Shown: positions 38,695-46,654, numbered from the stretch's first letter. The stretch: DNA of 64,000 bases from Thioalkalivibrio thiocyanodenitrificans ARhD 1 (GCF_000378965.1 NZ_KB900536.1:1604052-1668051); one strand, 5' to 3'. Translations and numbers: made by a program. The notes: generated from the sequence alone by a model not told the origin.

Positions 38695-39240
38695 ATGAAA
38701 CGTATCATCGGGATCACCCTGACGGCCGGAATCCTGGGGGCCTGCGCGCCCCTGACCATGGAGCAGTGGGCGTCATCTCGTGCACACATACCCGTCGGTG
38801 CCACCGTGATGGTGAACGAGGCCCTGCCGATCCGCTCCGGGCATACCCGCGTGTTTATGCAGGACGGCCGGGTGGTGCCCAAAGGCGGCGTGAACATGTA
38901 CCACCCCCACTGCAACTTCGAGGTCAACACGCTGAGCGACGGATCGGCGCGCATCGAACCCGGCCGATTCCTGGTCACCCGCCACCGCCAGGGCCACGTG
39001 GAGGTGGTACAGGAACGCGGGCCGATGCGGGTGGCATCCCTCGTGCAGGTTTCCGACGACGACGACGGCAGTGCTCCGCCCATCAGCCGCCTGGTCCATT
39101 ACGAGCTGCAGTCGGACGATCAGACGGACGTGCGGCGACTGACCTGCCATGGAGGCTTTGCCGACGACTGGGAAGCGCAATACCCGACCCTGGCCGAGAT
39201 GCACACCGTGCTGGGCGGGCTGGTCAGCTGGGAGGAATAG
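38695..39240 (+). CDS. Uncharacterised lipoprotein
   Basis: A 181-residue exported protein. A short signal peptide (MKRIIGITLTAGI) ends in lipobox LGAC at Cys18-20, so it should be lipid-anchored. The mature part contains MNEALPIRSGHTRVFMQDG-like sequence (core IRSGHTRVFMQDGRVV), HCNFEV and RRLTCHGG, with cysteines that could pair. I know no named family. The ATG at 38695 gives the signal peptide; the longer upstream frame does not. The stop is followed after 9 nt by a heptad element. Confidence 0.72.
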   Translation: MKRIIGITLTAGILGACAPLTMEQWASSRAHIPVGATVMVNEALPIRSGHTRVFMQDGRVVPKGGVNMYHPHCNFEVNTLSDGSARIEPGRFLVTRHRQGHVEVVQERGPMRVASLVQVSDDDDGSAPPISRLVHYELQSDDQTDVRRLTCHGGFADDWEAQYPTLAEMHTVLGGLVSWEE

Positions 39241-39249
39241 GTGAATTTC

Positions 39250-39416
39250 GTGAGGCGTGAGGCGTGAGGGGATAGGCGTGAAACCACTTTCTCCCTGGCT
39301 GCCTATGGAGGGGGAGGGGATTTCTACTCTGGACGCCTCTCGCCTTTCGCCTTTCGCCTTTCGCCTATCCCCTCACGCCTCTCCCCTTTCCCCTACCGCC
39401 TATCCCCTCACGCCTC
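39250..39416. repeat. Heptad element: GTGAGGC and GCCTTTC arms containing the YjbQ-family stop
   Basis: The left arm 39250-39277 has GTGAGGC twice, GTGAGGG and GATAGGC. The opposed right arm 39335-39416 has eleven units (GCCTCTC, GCCTTTC three times, GCCTATC, CCCTCAC and others). The minus-strand TGA of the YjbQ-family gene (39408-39410) lies inside a CCCTCAC unit. The left arm starts 9 nt past the stop of the convergent lipoprotein gene. Confidence 0.95.
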
Positions 39417-39836
39417 GCCGATCAGGTGCATTGCCACCCGTCGCCGCTGCGGGGCGTGGCGGTGCTCGAACACGTACAGTCCCTGCCAGGTCCCCAGCGC
39501 GGGGCGACCGTCCATCACCGGGATGGACAGCTGCGTCTGGGTGAGCGTACTGCGCACATGGGCAGGCATGTCATCGGGGCCTTCCAGGGTGTGGTGGTAG
39601 ATCTCGTCACCCTCTGGTACCAGGCGCGCAAAGAAACGCTGCAGGTCACCGCGAACGTCCGGATCGGCATTTTCCTGAATCACCAGGCTGGCCGAGGTGT
39701 GCTGGATCAGGAGGGTCAGGAGTCCGGTGCGGATGCCGGACCGGGCCACCCATCTGCACACCGGGTCGGTGAACATGTAGAGCCCCCGGCCCCGGGTCTC
39801 GACCTCAAGCCTGTGCGTGGTCTGCAGCATGGACAT
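39408..39836 (-). CDS. YjbQ/UPF0047 family protein
   Basis: A 142-residue protein matching E. coli YjbQ (138 residues): IQHTSASLVIQENADPDVRGDL (core HTSASLVIQENADP) and HTLEGPDDMPAHV hold the conserved His, Asn, Asp and Glu of the family's active-site cleft. Weak thiamine phosphate synthase activity has been reported for family members; the real role is unsettled. Two ATGs (39836 and 39830) are possible; the first is listed. The final G-E-A-stop is encoded by a heptad array. Confidence 0.88.
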   Translation of the reverse strand: MSMLQTTHRLEVETRGRGLYMFTDPVCRWVARSGIRTGLLTLLIQHTSASLVIQENADPDVRGDLQRFFARLVPEGDEIYHHTLEGPDDMPAHVRSTLTQTQLSIPVMDGRPALGTWQGLYVFEHRHAPQRRRVAMHLIGEA

Positions 39837-39880
39837 GGTGCGACAATCCCTCCCTGCATTCCCGTCATGTGACACGGACA

Positions 39881-40492
39881 ATGGACCCTACACCATACCC
39901 GCCACCGCTTGAAGCACTGCGCCCCCGGTGCGAGGTGCGGGACTACGGCAAGGGCTGCGCGGTCTTCCGCCAGGGGGATCCTGCCAGCGCAGTCTTTTAC
40001 CTGCTGGACGGCGAGGTGCATCTGCTGCGCAACAGCCCGGATGGGGGGACCGTGATATTGCATCGCGCCCTGCCCCGGGGGTTCTTCGCCGAGGCGAGCC
40101 TCAACACGGAAAGGTATCACTGCACCGCCCTGTGCGTGCGGCCTTCCCGGGTTCTGGTCCTGCCGCGGAATGTACTGCGCCGGCAGCTGGAACACGATTC
40201 AGCCTTCGCCCTGGACTGGGTGTCCGGCCTGTGTACAGAATTGCGCCGCCAACGCTCCACCGTGGAGCGATTGCAGTTGCGCGGCGCCGAGGCCCGCATC
40301 CGCCACTACCTGCTCACCGAAGGCGATGCCGCCGGTGGCCTGGAGCTGCGCTGTACGCTCAGCCACTGGGCCGACCTGCTGGGGCTCACCCGCGAGACGC
40401 TTTACCGGACCCTGGCACGCATGGAAGCACGCGGTGAACTCGATCGCTCCGGGAAGCGGCTGCAGCTGACCAAGGGATCCGAACCCGTATGA
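39881..40492 (+). CDS. Crp/Fnr-family regulator without iron-sulfur cysteines
   Basis: A 203-residue regulator. An N-terminal cyclic-nucleotide-binding-like beta-barrel (VFRQGDPASAVFYLLDGEVHLL) is abbreviated here to its core RQGDPASAVFYLLDGEV; a helix-turn-helix (WADLLGLTRETLYRTLARM) follows. The N-terminal Cys cluster of FNR is absent, so oxygen sensing by an Fe-S cluster is unlikely; heme/NO, redox or nucleotide sensing remain possible. Recognition helix R-E-T-L-Y-R keeps the Arg/Glu/Arg pattern of CRP. The stop codon lies inside a perfect 24-bp palindrome that precedes the cytochrome c' gene, a plausible target. The start is the ATG at 39881. Confidence 0.85.
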   Translation: MDPTPYPPPLEALRPRCEVRDYGKGCAVFRQGDPASAVFYLLDGEVHLLRNSPDGGTVILHRALPRGFFAEASLNTERYHCTALCVRPSRVLVLPRNVLRRQLEHDSAFALDWVSGLCTELRRQRSTVERLQLRGAEARIRHYLLTEGDAAGGLELRCTLSHWADLLGLTRETLYRTLARMEARGELDRSGKRLQLTKGSEPV

Positions 40493-40507
40493 TCCGGATC
40501 ATACGGG
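40484..40507. promoter_or_regulatory. Perfect palindrome with FNR-like core upstream of cytochrome c'
   Basis: The 24 bases CCCGTATGATC-CG-GATCATACGGG are exactly symmetric. The core ATGAT-CCGG-ATCAT differs from the FNR/Dnr consensus TTGAT-N4-ATCAA at one base per half. A -10-like TATATT at 40524-40529 would place the palindrome centre near -40.5, the class II activator position. It overlaps the regulator's stop codon. Confidence 0.65.
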
Positions 40508-40562
40508 GCCGGTCCTCAAGCCGTATATTCTGCTTCGATCACACATCGCACCGGAGAGCGCC

Positions 40563-40985
40563 ATGAAGCAGTTCATGATCAGCACTCTGTTGACCCTGGG
40601 CCTTGTCCTTCCGGCTCTGGCTCAGGCCGACACCCGCGAGATGGTCGACATGCCACCCATGATGCAGGAGCACATGCTGGCAAACATGCGCGATCATCTG
40701 GCCGCCATCGACGAGATCCTGGCCGCCCTGAATGAAGAGGACTTCACCAGGGCAGCGCGGGTGGCCGAGTTTCGACTCGGCATGAGTTCACTGGAGAGCC
40801 ACGGCGCCGCCCACATGGCCCAGGTGATGCCCGCCCCCATGCGCGAGATGGGCACAAACATGCATCGGGAAGCCAGCCGGTTTGCCCGCACCGCCGAGGA
40901 AGGCGATGCACTGCGCGCTTTCCGCGCGCTGCAGGGCGTGACGCAGACCTGCGTCACCTGTCACGCTGCGTATCGGATTCGTTGA
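40563..40985 (+). CDS. Cytochrome c'-family periplasmic cytochrome
   Basis: A 140-residue exported protein. A signal peptide (cleavage near ALAQA-DT) is followed by a four-helix bundle and the C-terminal heme-binding motif CVTCH near the end (CVTCHAAYRIR), the layout of class II cytochromes c. Such proteins bind or detoxify NO, or carry electrons, in the periplasm. The heme motif spacing from the C-terminus (about 6 residues after His) is typical. The start is the ATG at 40563. The preceding Crp/Fnr gene and palindrome suggest NO- or oxygen-linked control. Confidence 0.88.
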   Translation: MKQFMISTLLTLGLVLPALAQADTREMVDMPPMMQEHMLANMRDHLAAIDEILAALNEEDFTRAARVAEFRLGMSSLESHGAAHMAQVMPAPMREMGTNMHREASRFARTAEEGDALRAFRALQGVTQTCVTCHAAYRIR

Positions 40986-40988
40986 TGT

Positions 40989-41123
40989 TGTCAGTTGTCC
41001 ATTGTCAGTTGTCAGTGGTCCGTTGTCAGTTGTCAGTGGTCCGTTGTCAGTTGTAGAAAACCCCTTGACACCCCCCCGGGCGGGGTCACGCTTCTGACAA
41101 CTGACAACTGACAACTGACAACT
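40989..41123. repeat. Heptad element: TGTCAGT and CTGACAA arms
   Basis: The left arm 40989-41051 has nine in-phase units (TGTCAGT mostly, with GGTCCGT and TGTCCAT). The opposed right arm 41094-41123 has four CTGACAA units. The right arm overlaps the minus-strand stop (41122-41124) of the histidine phosphatase gene; the left arm starts 3 nt past the cytochrome c' stop. It is the same family as 3684-3825 and 53323-53378. Confidence 0.96.
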
Positions 41124-41703
41124 ACCGATTAACAAACTCCACCGACAGCCCGCGTTCGTCCAACCGCAGGCGGGTCAGCGCGGCATAGGGCATGCGCAGC
41201 CGGTAGAGTGCCGCGGGCGGGACGTTCATGGCATGCGTAACGGCGGCACGGATCACGCCGGAGTGTGCGATCACCAGCAGATGCTCGCCCCGATGCCCCT
41301 CGGTCAGCGCCCGCAAAGCACCGCGAACACGACGCGCAAACCCCTCCAGGGACTCGGCCCCGTCCGGCCGCGCACCCGCGGGGTCCCGGTAGAAGGCCAG
41401 ATACGCGGCCTGATCCGCCGACCTGATCTCTTCCGGGCGCCGCCCCTCCCAGTCGCCGAACCCGACCTCCCGCAGGTCGGGATCCACGGCCAACGGCAAC
41501 CCCCGCTCCCGGGCAAAGACCTCGGCGAAGTCCCGGCAGCGGCGCATGGGGGACGTGATGATGCGGGTCCAGGGCGTTTCCGAGCCGTTCACTGCGGCAC
41601 GCATCTGCGCCCAGCCGTTCGCGGCCAGGGGGTCGTCGACACCGCAACCGCGGTACCGCCGCCCGCCTTCCGGTTCGCCATGACGCAAGAGATCAATCAA
41701 CAT
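41122..41703 (-). CDS. Histidine phosphatase superfamily protein (CobC-like)
   Basis: A 193-residue phosphoglycerate-mutase-like phosphatase. The catalytic RHG motif is LLRHGEPEGG, with TSPMRRC, a Glu in the EVGFGDWEGR segment and the second His in VIAHSGVIRA. The glycine-rich start and GDWEG motif resemble alpha-ribazole phosphatase CobC of cobalamin assembly, which would fit with cobalamin-dependent MetH in the same window, but other small phosphates are possible. The ATG at 41701-41703 begins the conserved strand. Its stop abuts a heptad arm. Confidence 0.82.
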   Translation of the reverse strand: MLIDLLRHGEPEGGRRYRGCGVDDPLAANGWAQMRAAVNGSETPWTRIITSPMRRCRDFAEVFARERGLPLAVDPDLREVGFGDWEGRRPEEIRSADQAAYLAFYRDPAGARPDGAESLEGFARRVRGALRALTEGHRGEHLLVIAHSGVIRAAVTHAMNVPPAALYRLRMPYAALTRLRLDERGLSVEFVNR

Positions 41704-41717
41704 GACTTCAGTAGCGA

Positions 41718-41848
41718 GTGGCAAGTCTCAAGTGGCAAGGAAGACCAACCTCACCCCGACCCTCTCCCTGAGGGAGTGGGAGAAAACACCCTCCCCCGCT
41801 TGCGGGCGAGGGTTGGGGAGAGGACCCTTGCCACTTGAGACTTGCCAC
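41718..41848. repeat. Heptad arms enclosing a REP-like element
   Basis: The left arm 41718-41738 (GTGGCAA, GTCTCAA, GTGGCAA) and opposed right arm 41827-41847 (CTTGCCA, CTTGAGA, CTTGCCA) are reverse complements. Between them, 41746-41823 holds a different inverted element (CCTCACCCCGACCCTCTCCC with GGGTTGGGGAGAGG), a REP-like sequence often seen between gammaproteobacterial genes. The right arm ends 5 nt from the ampE stop. Confidence 0.93.
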
Positions 41849-41853
41849 TGCCC

Positions 41854-42744
41854 TCAACCTGTCCATCCCGCCAGGGTCATCAGCGCCAGCACCGCCAGAA
41901 ACACCACCAGTGTGCGCATGATCAGTCCGTCGGCGCGTTCCGCCAGGGCATTGAGTTCGGCCGGGTCGTCCAGGTGGTCACCGCGCACGTGGTCCAGTTG
42001 CATGGCCTCGGCTCCGGCATCGCGCAGCAGTGCCCGGTTCTCCTCGTCCATGTGCTGCCAACTGCCGGGCAGGGCCCGGGTCAGGACGGAGAAGGCGGCA
42101 TCGAAGCTGCCCACCAGGCCGTAACCCAGGGCGACCAGGCGTGCCGGGATCCAGTCCATGAGCGCCTGCAGGCGCGCCGCGGCCGCCATGAAACCTTCCG
42201 GCCGCTCCTCGGTGGGCGCCTTGAGCAGGCTGCCCAGGCGGTAGATGAGCGACCCCAGGGGTCCCAGCACCACAAACCAGAACAGCACGGCGAACAGCCG
42301 CCCGTTCGCCTCCGAGAAGATGGCCCCCAGCACGGCCCGGGTACGTTCGCGCGGCTCCTCCGGCAATTCCTCCTGCCCCAGCAGATCCCGCGCATGACGC
42401 AACTGGCGTTCCTCGTCATGCATGGCCCCCGCTTCCACGTAGGCCTCGATCTCGTCGTTGAGATCTCTGGGTCCGAGACACAGGAGGAGGATCACCACGC
42501 CCAGGACGATGTCCAGCAGGCCCAGGGCGACGCCATGCACGAGCAGGGCCACCAGGGCCAGCAGCAGGACCGGAGGCAGCAGCGTGAGCACGAACCCGGC
42601 GGTACCGTCGGTGATCCCGATCGCCTCAAGGCGCTCGCGCATCCAGTCCGCGTAGGCATCGAACCAGCGGAACTGGCGAAACTCGTCCAGTGTGCCGGCA
42701 AATCGCTCCAGGAACAGGGCGATGAGGATGGTGATCAGTGACAT
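41854..42744 (-). CDS. ampE: AmpE-like inner membrane protein
   Basis: A 296-residue membrane protein related to AmpE, a four-segment inner-membrane protein linked with AmpD in beta-lactamase signalling and peptidoglycan turnover. The start MSLITILIALFLERFAG and RWFDAYADWM follow the AmpE/CobD-like pattern. Hydrophobic segments lie at about 55-75, 78-95, 160-180 and 275-295. The ATG at 42742-42744 gives that start. In many enterobacteria ampD and ampE are adjacent; here ampD is about 6 kb away in the cco region. Confidence 0.82.
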   Translation of the reverse strand: MSLITILIALFLERFAGTLDEFRQFRWFDAYADWMRERLEAIGITDGTAGFVLTLLPPVLLLALVALLVHGVALGLLDIVLGVVILLLCLGPRDLNDEIEAYVEAGAMHDEERQLRHARDLLGQEELPEEPRERTRAVLGAIFSEANGRLFAVLFWFVVLGPLGSLIYRLGSLLKAPTEERPEGFMAAAARLQALMDWIPARLVALGYGLVGSFDAAFSVLTRALPGSWQHMDEENRALLRDAGAEAMQLDHVRGDHLDDPAELNALAERADGLIMRTLVVFLAVLALMTLAGWTG

Positions 42745-42886
42745 GGGCCGGTCCGGAAGGTTGGCATCAGCCAAGAGTTTCCGGCACGGAACGGCCCCGC
42801 GCAACCCCGGGGCCCGGGGCGATCAGGAATCGGGACCCGGCCGGACCGCCCAACTATCGCCCTTCATGCGGACATTCAGGCGGCCT

Positions 42887-43030
42887 GTAGGAGCCCGGTC
42901 CTCCGGGCGAAGAATGATCCACCGGTGCCAAGCCGGATCGCCCGGGGGACCGGGCTCCTACACTGCGAAGGTATTGTCGTACACGCCATGGGCAAGGTGC
43001 CCTGCGGATGCGCTTCGCTTATCCGCCCTA
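42887..43030. repeat. Tandem REP-containing repeat, copy 1
   Basis: A 144-bp unit: the REP-like pair GTAGGAGCCCGGTCCTCCGG ... GGGCTCCTAC, then TATTGTCGTACACGCCATGG and GCGCTTCGCTTATCCG. It repeats at 43050-43192 with about 90 percent identity in the same orientation, 162-163 bp further on. Confidence 0.92.
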
Positions 43031-43049
43031 CGGCTGCGGGGTCTTCCCG

Positions 43050-43192
43050 TGGGAGCCCGGTCCTCCGGGCGAAGGATGATCCACCGGTGCCAAGCCGGAT
43101 CGCCCGGAGGACCGGGCTCCTACGCTGCGAGGGTATTGTCGTACACGCCATGGGCAAGGTGCCCGGCGGAGGCGCTTCGCTTATCCGTCCTG
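43050..43192. repeat. Tandem REP-containing repeat, copy 2
   Basis: The second copy of the 42887-43030 unit, in the same order and orientation, with scattered differences. The duplication lies in the gap between fixH and ampE. Confidence 0.92.
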
Positions 43193-43234
43193 CATCTCTT
43201 CGCTTGCCGTGAACAACCTGTTGGGGTTACACAG

Positions 43235-43735
43235 CTAGCCCTCCGCCGACACGCGCACGATGAGCGCGCCAGGCTCCATGCGTCCGCGCAGGCGCCAGCT
43301 GCGATCCTCGGGCTCCAGATGCACGTGCCAGCGGGCATCGGGCAGCCGGGCCACCCGTCCCCGCCAGGCATTCAGCGCCTCGTCGTGGGTGAGGGTCAGC
43401 TCTTCATCCTTGTTGGCCCGGGTCGGATGCAGCAGGCGCAGGGTGAGCGGTGCCGGCGGCAGGGGCGTGCCTTCCATGCGCAGCACGAGGGTCTCTCCGT
43501 TTCGCTCAATCTCGCCGCCGAGACCCAGGCGCGCGGCGAAGCGCTCGCGCTCCAGCACCTCGTTGATGGCCCGCCCTTCCTGGTAGTAATCGGCCACCAC
43601 CAGGCCATCAGGCTCCCAGGTGGCCGCCCGCAACAACACCATACCCACGATCACCGCCGTCACCGGCGGAATCATCAGCAGCCAGGGCCAGGGCTGACGG
43701 TACCAGGGACCCGTATCCTCTCTCACATAGCGCAT
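43235..43735 (-). CDS. fixH: FixH-family cbb3 oxidase assembly protein
   Basis: A 166-residue protein. One N-terminal membrane segment (PWLLMIPPVTAVIVGMVLL) precedes a periplasmic domain with VVADYYQEGRAINEVLER, the FixH signature, and a beta-rich part. FixH proteins help assemble cbb3 oxidase, probably copper delivery or stability. It is the last gene of the cco cluster, 109 bp from ccoG. The downstream fixI/fixS genes common in other bacteria are not present. The start is the ATG at 43733-43735. Confidence 0.88.
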   Translation of the reverse strand: MRYVREDTGPWYRQPWPWLLMIPPVTAVIVGMVLLRAATWEPDGLVVADYYQEGRAINEVLERERFAARLGLGGEIERNGETLVLRMEGTPLPPAPLTLRLLHPTRANKDEELTLTHDEALNAWRGRVARLPDARWHVHLEPEDRSWRLRGRMEPGALIVRVSAEG

Positions 43736-43844
43736 GACGTCATTCCTGTATGGATTCCAGATTGTACAACCCGAAAGCCGCTTGCCACCGCACGCACATC
43801 AATGCCAATCGGCCGCCGGATTGAAAAACGAGCCTCCGATCCGC

Positions 43845-45242
43845 TTACTGCATCCGCCCGACGAACCGGCCCCGCCGTTCATTGCCTTCGTCCGGCAGCC
43901 CCTCCACACGGGCCTCGAAGATCACTTCGGCCGTCGGCATGTCGAGCAGGGCCGGATCGATGCGCACCCGGGCGGGAATCTCCACCACCCCGCCCGCCGG
44001 CACCGCAACGGGCATGGTCCGGTCGATCACCAGTTCCGCGCCGGGCAGTCCGCGGATCTCCACCCGGTAGTCGCGCACCGCATCGGTCTTGTTGAGCAGC
44101 TTGAGGATGTAGACATTCTCCACGCGCCCGTCGGGCAGCTCGCGGTAGAGCACATTGCGATCCCGGATCACGTCAATGCCCACCGGGTTCCGGATACCGA
44201 TGCCGACCGCCAGCGCCGCGAACAGCACCAGCAGCAACAGGCCGTAGAGGATCACCCGCGGGCGCAGCACATGGGCGGGTTTGCCCTCCATGGCATTCTC
44301 TGTGGTGTAGCGCACGAGCCCTCTCGGGTACTCCATCTTGTCCATCACTTCATCGCACACGTCCACGCAGGCGGCGCAGCCGATGCACTGGTACTGCAGG
44401 CCGTCACGGATGTCGATGCCCGTGGGGCAGACCTGCACGCACAGAGTGCAGTCGATGCAGTCGCCGAGGCCCTTCTCTCTCGGATCCACCCCGCGCTTTC
44501 GGGAACCGCGGGGCTCTCCGCGCGCCGGGTCATAGGAGATGACCAGCGTGTCCTTGTCGAACATGGCGCTCTGGAAGCGGGCGTAGGGGCACATGTAGAT
44601 GCACACCTGCTCGCGCATGAAACCAGCGTTGCCCCAGGTCGCAAACCCGTAGAACAGTATCCAGAAATTCTCCCAACCGCCCGTTTGAAGGGTGAAGAAA
44701 CGCGGCATCAGCTCGACGATAGGCGTGAAGTACCCCACGAACGTGATGCCCGTAAACAGAGAGAAAAGCACCCAGATGGTGTGCTTGGTCCCCTTGATGG
44801 CCAGCTTGCGGGGCGTCCAGGGGCCCTTGTCCAGCTTCATCTGGCGGGCGCGGTCCCCCTCGAGACGTTGCTCGATCCAGAGAAACACCTCGGTCCACAC
44901 GGTCTGCGGACAGGCATAACCGCACCACAGGCGCCCGGCCAGCGCCGTGAAGAAGAACAGCGACAGGGCCGCGATGATCAGGAGCAGCGCCAGCAGGAAG
45001 AAATCCTGGGGCCAGAACGTCCAGGCGAGGATATGGAACTTGCGCCCGGGCAGGTCGAACCAGATGGCCTGGCGCCCGCCCCAGGTCAGCCAGGGTGCGC
45101 CATAGAAGATGCCGAGCAGCACCACCACGCCCAGCAGGCGCAGGTGGGCGAAGATCCCGTGCACCTCGCGCGGGTAGACCTTTGCCCGCTTCTCGTAGAA
45201 CGCCTGGTCGTTGTCTCCGGCGGATGGCGTGTGTTCTGACAT
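43845..45242 (-). CDS. ccoG: Cbb3 oxidase maturation ferredoxin CcoG
   Basis: A 465-residue protein with five or six membrane segments, then two 4Fe-4S cluster motifs: CIDCTLCVQVCPTGID and CIGCAACVDVCDE, and a C-terminal immunoglobulin-like FixG domain. The N-terminal half carries AGRLWCGYACPQTVWTE, typical of RdxA/CcoG, which is a copper reductase supplying cbb3 oxidase. The start is the ATG at 45240-45242. It follows an 86-residue gene after 42 bp and precedes fixH. Confidence 0.95.
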   Translation of the reverse strand: MSEHTPSAGDNDQAFYEKRAKVYPREVHGIFAHLRLLGVVVLLGIFYGAPWLTWGGRQAIWFDLPGRKFHILAWTFWPQDFFLLALLLIIAALSLFFFTALAGRLWCGYACPQTVWTEVFLWIEQRLEGDRARQMKLDKGPWTPRKLAIKGTKHTIWVLFSLFTGITFVGYFTPIVELMPRFFTLQTGGWENFWILFYGFATWGNAGFMREQVCIYMCPYARFQSAMFDKDTLVISYDPARGEPRGSRKRGVDPREKGLGDCIDCTLCVQVCPTGIDIRDGLQYQCIGCAACVDVCDEVMDKMEYPRGLVRYTTENAMEGKPAHVLRPRVILYGLLLLVLFAALAVGIGIRNPVGIDVIRDRNVLYRELPDGRVENVYILKLLNKTDAVRDYRVEIRGLPGAELVIDRTMPVAVPAGGVVEIPARVRIDPALLDMPTAEVIFEARVEGLPDEGNERRGRFVGRMQ

Positions 45243-45284
45243 GAATTACGTTCTGCGGGACGGGGCCTGCATCCCCGGCCCTTC

Positions 45285-45545
45285 TCAGCGGCCCGGCGGG
45301 CGGCCGAAGTAACAGGTGAGTGCGCTGGCCGTGGCGGCGAACAGCCACAGGATGAAGAAGCCCACCGAGTAGGCCTCCATGCGCGTGACTGCCGGCATGC
45401 CGTCCAGGCACTGGGAAAGCTCGGCGGGATCCACCCAGGTGAACAGCAGCACCGTGGCAACACCGGCAACCAGGAAGGAGGGCCACAGAACGGCGATCGC
45501 CCGCTGCACGAGCGGGCGCTCATCGACGTTGACCGATTCGGACAT
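45285..45545 (-). CDS. Small membrane protein in the cco cluster
   Basis: An 86-residue protein with two membrane segments (about residues 18-36 and 58-78). I do not recognise it. It begins M-S-E-S-V-N-V-D and ends in a basic tail. It lies between ccoP (15 bp) and ccoG (42 bp) on the same strand, so it is probably co-transcribed and may be an assembly or small accessory subunit. It is not the CcoQ protein, which is present separately, and not the short CcoS. Confidence 0.7.
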   Translation of the reverse strand: MSESVNVDERPLVQRAIAVLWPSFLVAGVATVLLFTWVDPAELSQCLDGMPAVTRMEAYSVGFFILWLFAATASALTCYFGRPPGR

Positions 45546-45560
45546 GCAGGGGCGGGGCGC

Positions 45561-46475
45561 CTAGCGCCCCTCCTCCGCCAGGCTGTAGACGTAGGCGGCC
45601 AGCACATGGGCCCGGTCCTCGCCGAGGAAGTCCCCGAAACCGGGCATGACGCCCTGACGCCCCTCCCGGATCGTCCGGGAGATGATGCCCGCGGAGCCTC
45701 CGTAGACCCAGATATTGTTGGTGAGATCCGGCGCGCCCAGCGCCGGTGTCCCCTTGCCCTCGGTGCCGTGACAGGCCGCGCACATGGTTGCAAACAGCGG
45801 CTGGCCCTGTTCCGCCAGCGCGGCATCGGCATCCGCGCGTCCGGCGAGGCTGAGCACATAGTGGGTCACCTGCTGCACACCGTCCGCGCCCAAGGCATCG
45901 CCCAATGCGGGCATGACCGCCTGCCGACCGTCGATAATGGTCTGCCGGATGGCGTCCGCAGACCCGCCCCACTGCCACTGGGCGTCGGTCAGGTTGGGAA
46001 ACCCGGGGGCGCCCCGGGCATCGGAACCATGGCAGGTGGAACAGTAATTGAGAAACAGCCGCTGCCCCGTCTGAAGGGCCTCATGATCCTGCGCCAGCGC
46101 CGGAACCTCCCGGTCCGCGTAGGCCGCGAAGATGGGTCCGAAACGGCTCTCCGCGCGCGCCACCTCCTGGTCATAACGGCCCTCGGAGGTCCAGCCCAGA
46201 AAACCCGCAAAGCGCCCGAGCCCAGGGAACAGGGCCAGGTAAATGATCGAGAACGCGATGGTCAGGTAGAACATCCACAGCCACCAGCGCGGCAGCGGAT
46301 TGTTGTACTCGGACAGGTTCTCGTCCCACACATGGCCGGTGACTTCGCCCTGAGCGGCCTCACCGGGCCGGCGCTTGCTGGTCCAGCGGATCAGCCAGAA
46401 GATGGCGGCGATATTGGCAACGGTCAGCAGCACCACCCACCAGTGCCAGAAGGCGCTCATGTCATGCTCAGTCAT
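45561..46475 (-). CDS. ccoP: Cbb3 oxidase diheme subunit CcoP
   Basis: A 304-residue cytochrome with an N-terminal membrane pair (FWHWWVVLLTVANIAAIFWLI and WLWMFYLTIAFSIIYL) and two c-type heme motifs, CSTCH and CAACH, each in its own domain. It carries electrons from c-type donors to CcoO in the periplasm. The ATG at 46473-46475 is inside the ccoQ gene end (8-base overlap). The earlier in-frame ATG at 46517 would put ccoQ sequence into it and is rejected. Confidence 0.96.
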   Translation of the reverse strand: MTEHDMSAFWHWWVVLLTVANIAAIFWLIRWTSKRRPGEAAQGEVTGHVWDENLSEYNNPLPRWWLWMFYLTIAFSIIYLALFPGLGRFAGFLGWTSEGRYDQEVARAESRFGPIFAAYADREVPALAQDHEALQTGQRLFLNYCSTCHGSDARGAPGFPNLTDAQWQWGGSADAIRQTIIDGRQAVMPALGDALGADGVQQVTHYVLSLAGRADADAALAEQGQPLFATMCAACHGTEGKGTPALGAPDLTNNIWVYGGSAGIISRTIREGRQGVMPGFGDFLGEDRAHVLAAYVYSLAEEGR

Positions 46476-46650
46476 GTTTCGTCTCTCCTTTGCGGTGCCC
46501 ATCCCGCTTGGCGTCATCTTCGGCGAACGGCAACATGGATGCCTCCTCGAAGCGTTTCTTCTGCCGGCCGCTGTACGCCCATACCACGATGCCGATGAAC
46601 AGCACCATCAGCAGGATGGTCAGCAGGCCCTGTACGAATCCGAAGCTCAT
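46468..46650 (-). CDS. ccoQ: Cbb3 oxidase small subunit CcoQ
   Basis: A 60-residue protein with one membrane helix (LLTILLMVLFIGIVVWAYS) then a charged tail (SGRQKKRFEEASMLPF), the FixQ/CcoQ pattern. It stabilises the oxidase. It starts 4 bases past the ccoO stop and overlaps ccoP by 8 bases, so it is fully embedded in the operon. Confidence 0.93.
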   Translation of the reverse strand: MSFGFVQGLLTILLMVLFIGIVVWAYSGRQKKRFEEASMLPFAEDDAKRDGHRKGETKHD

Positions 46651-46654
46651 GGCG

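Larger units (their letters stand above)
42745..43234. other. 490-bp gap between fixH and ampE
   Basis: Two tandem REP-bearing repeats (42887-43030, 43050-43192) take up most of it. No gene was seen; short open frames here are the translated repeats. Confidence 0.6.
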
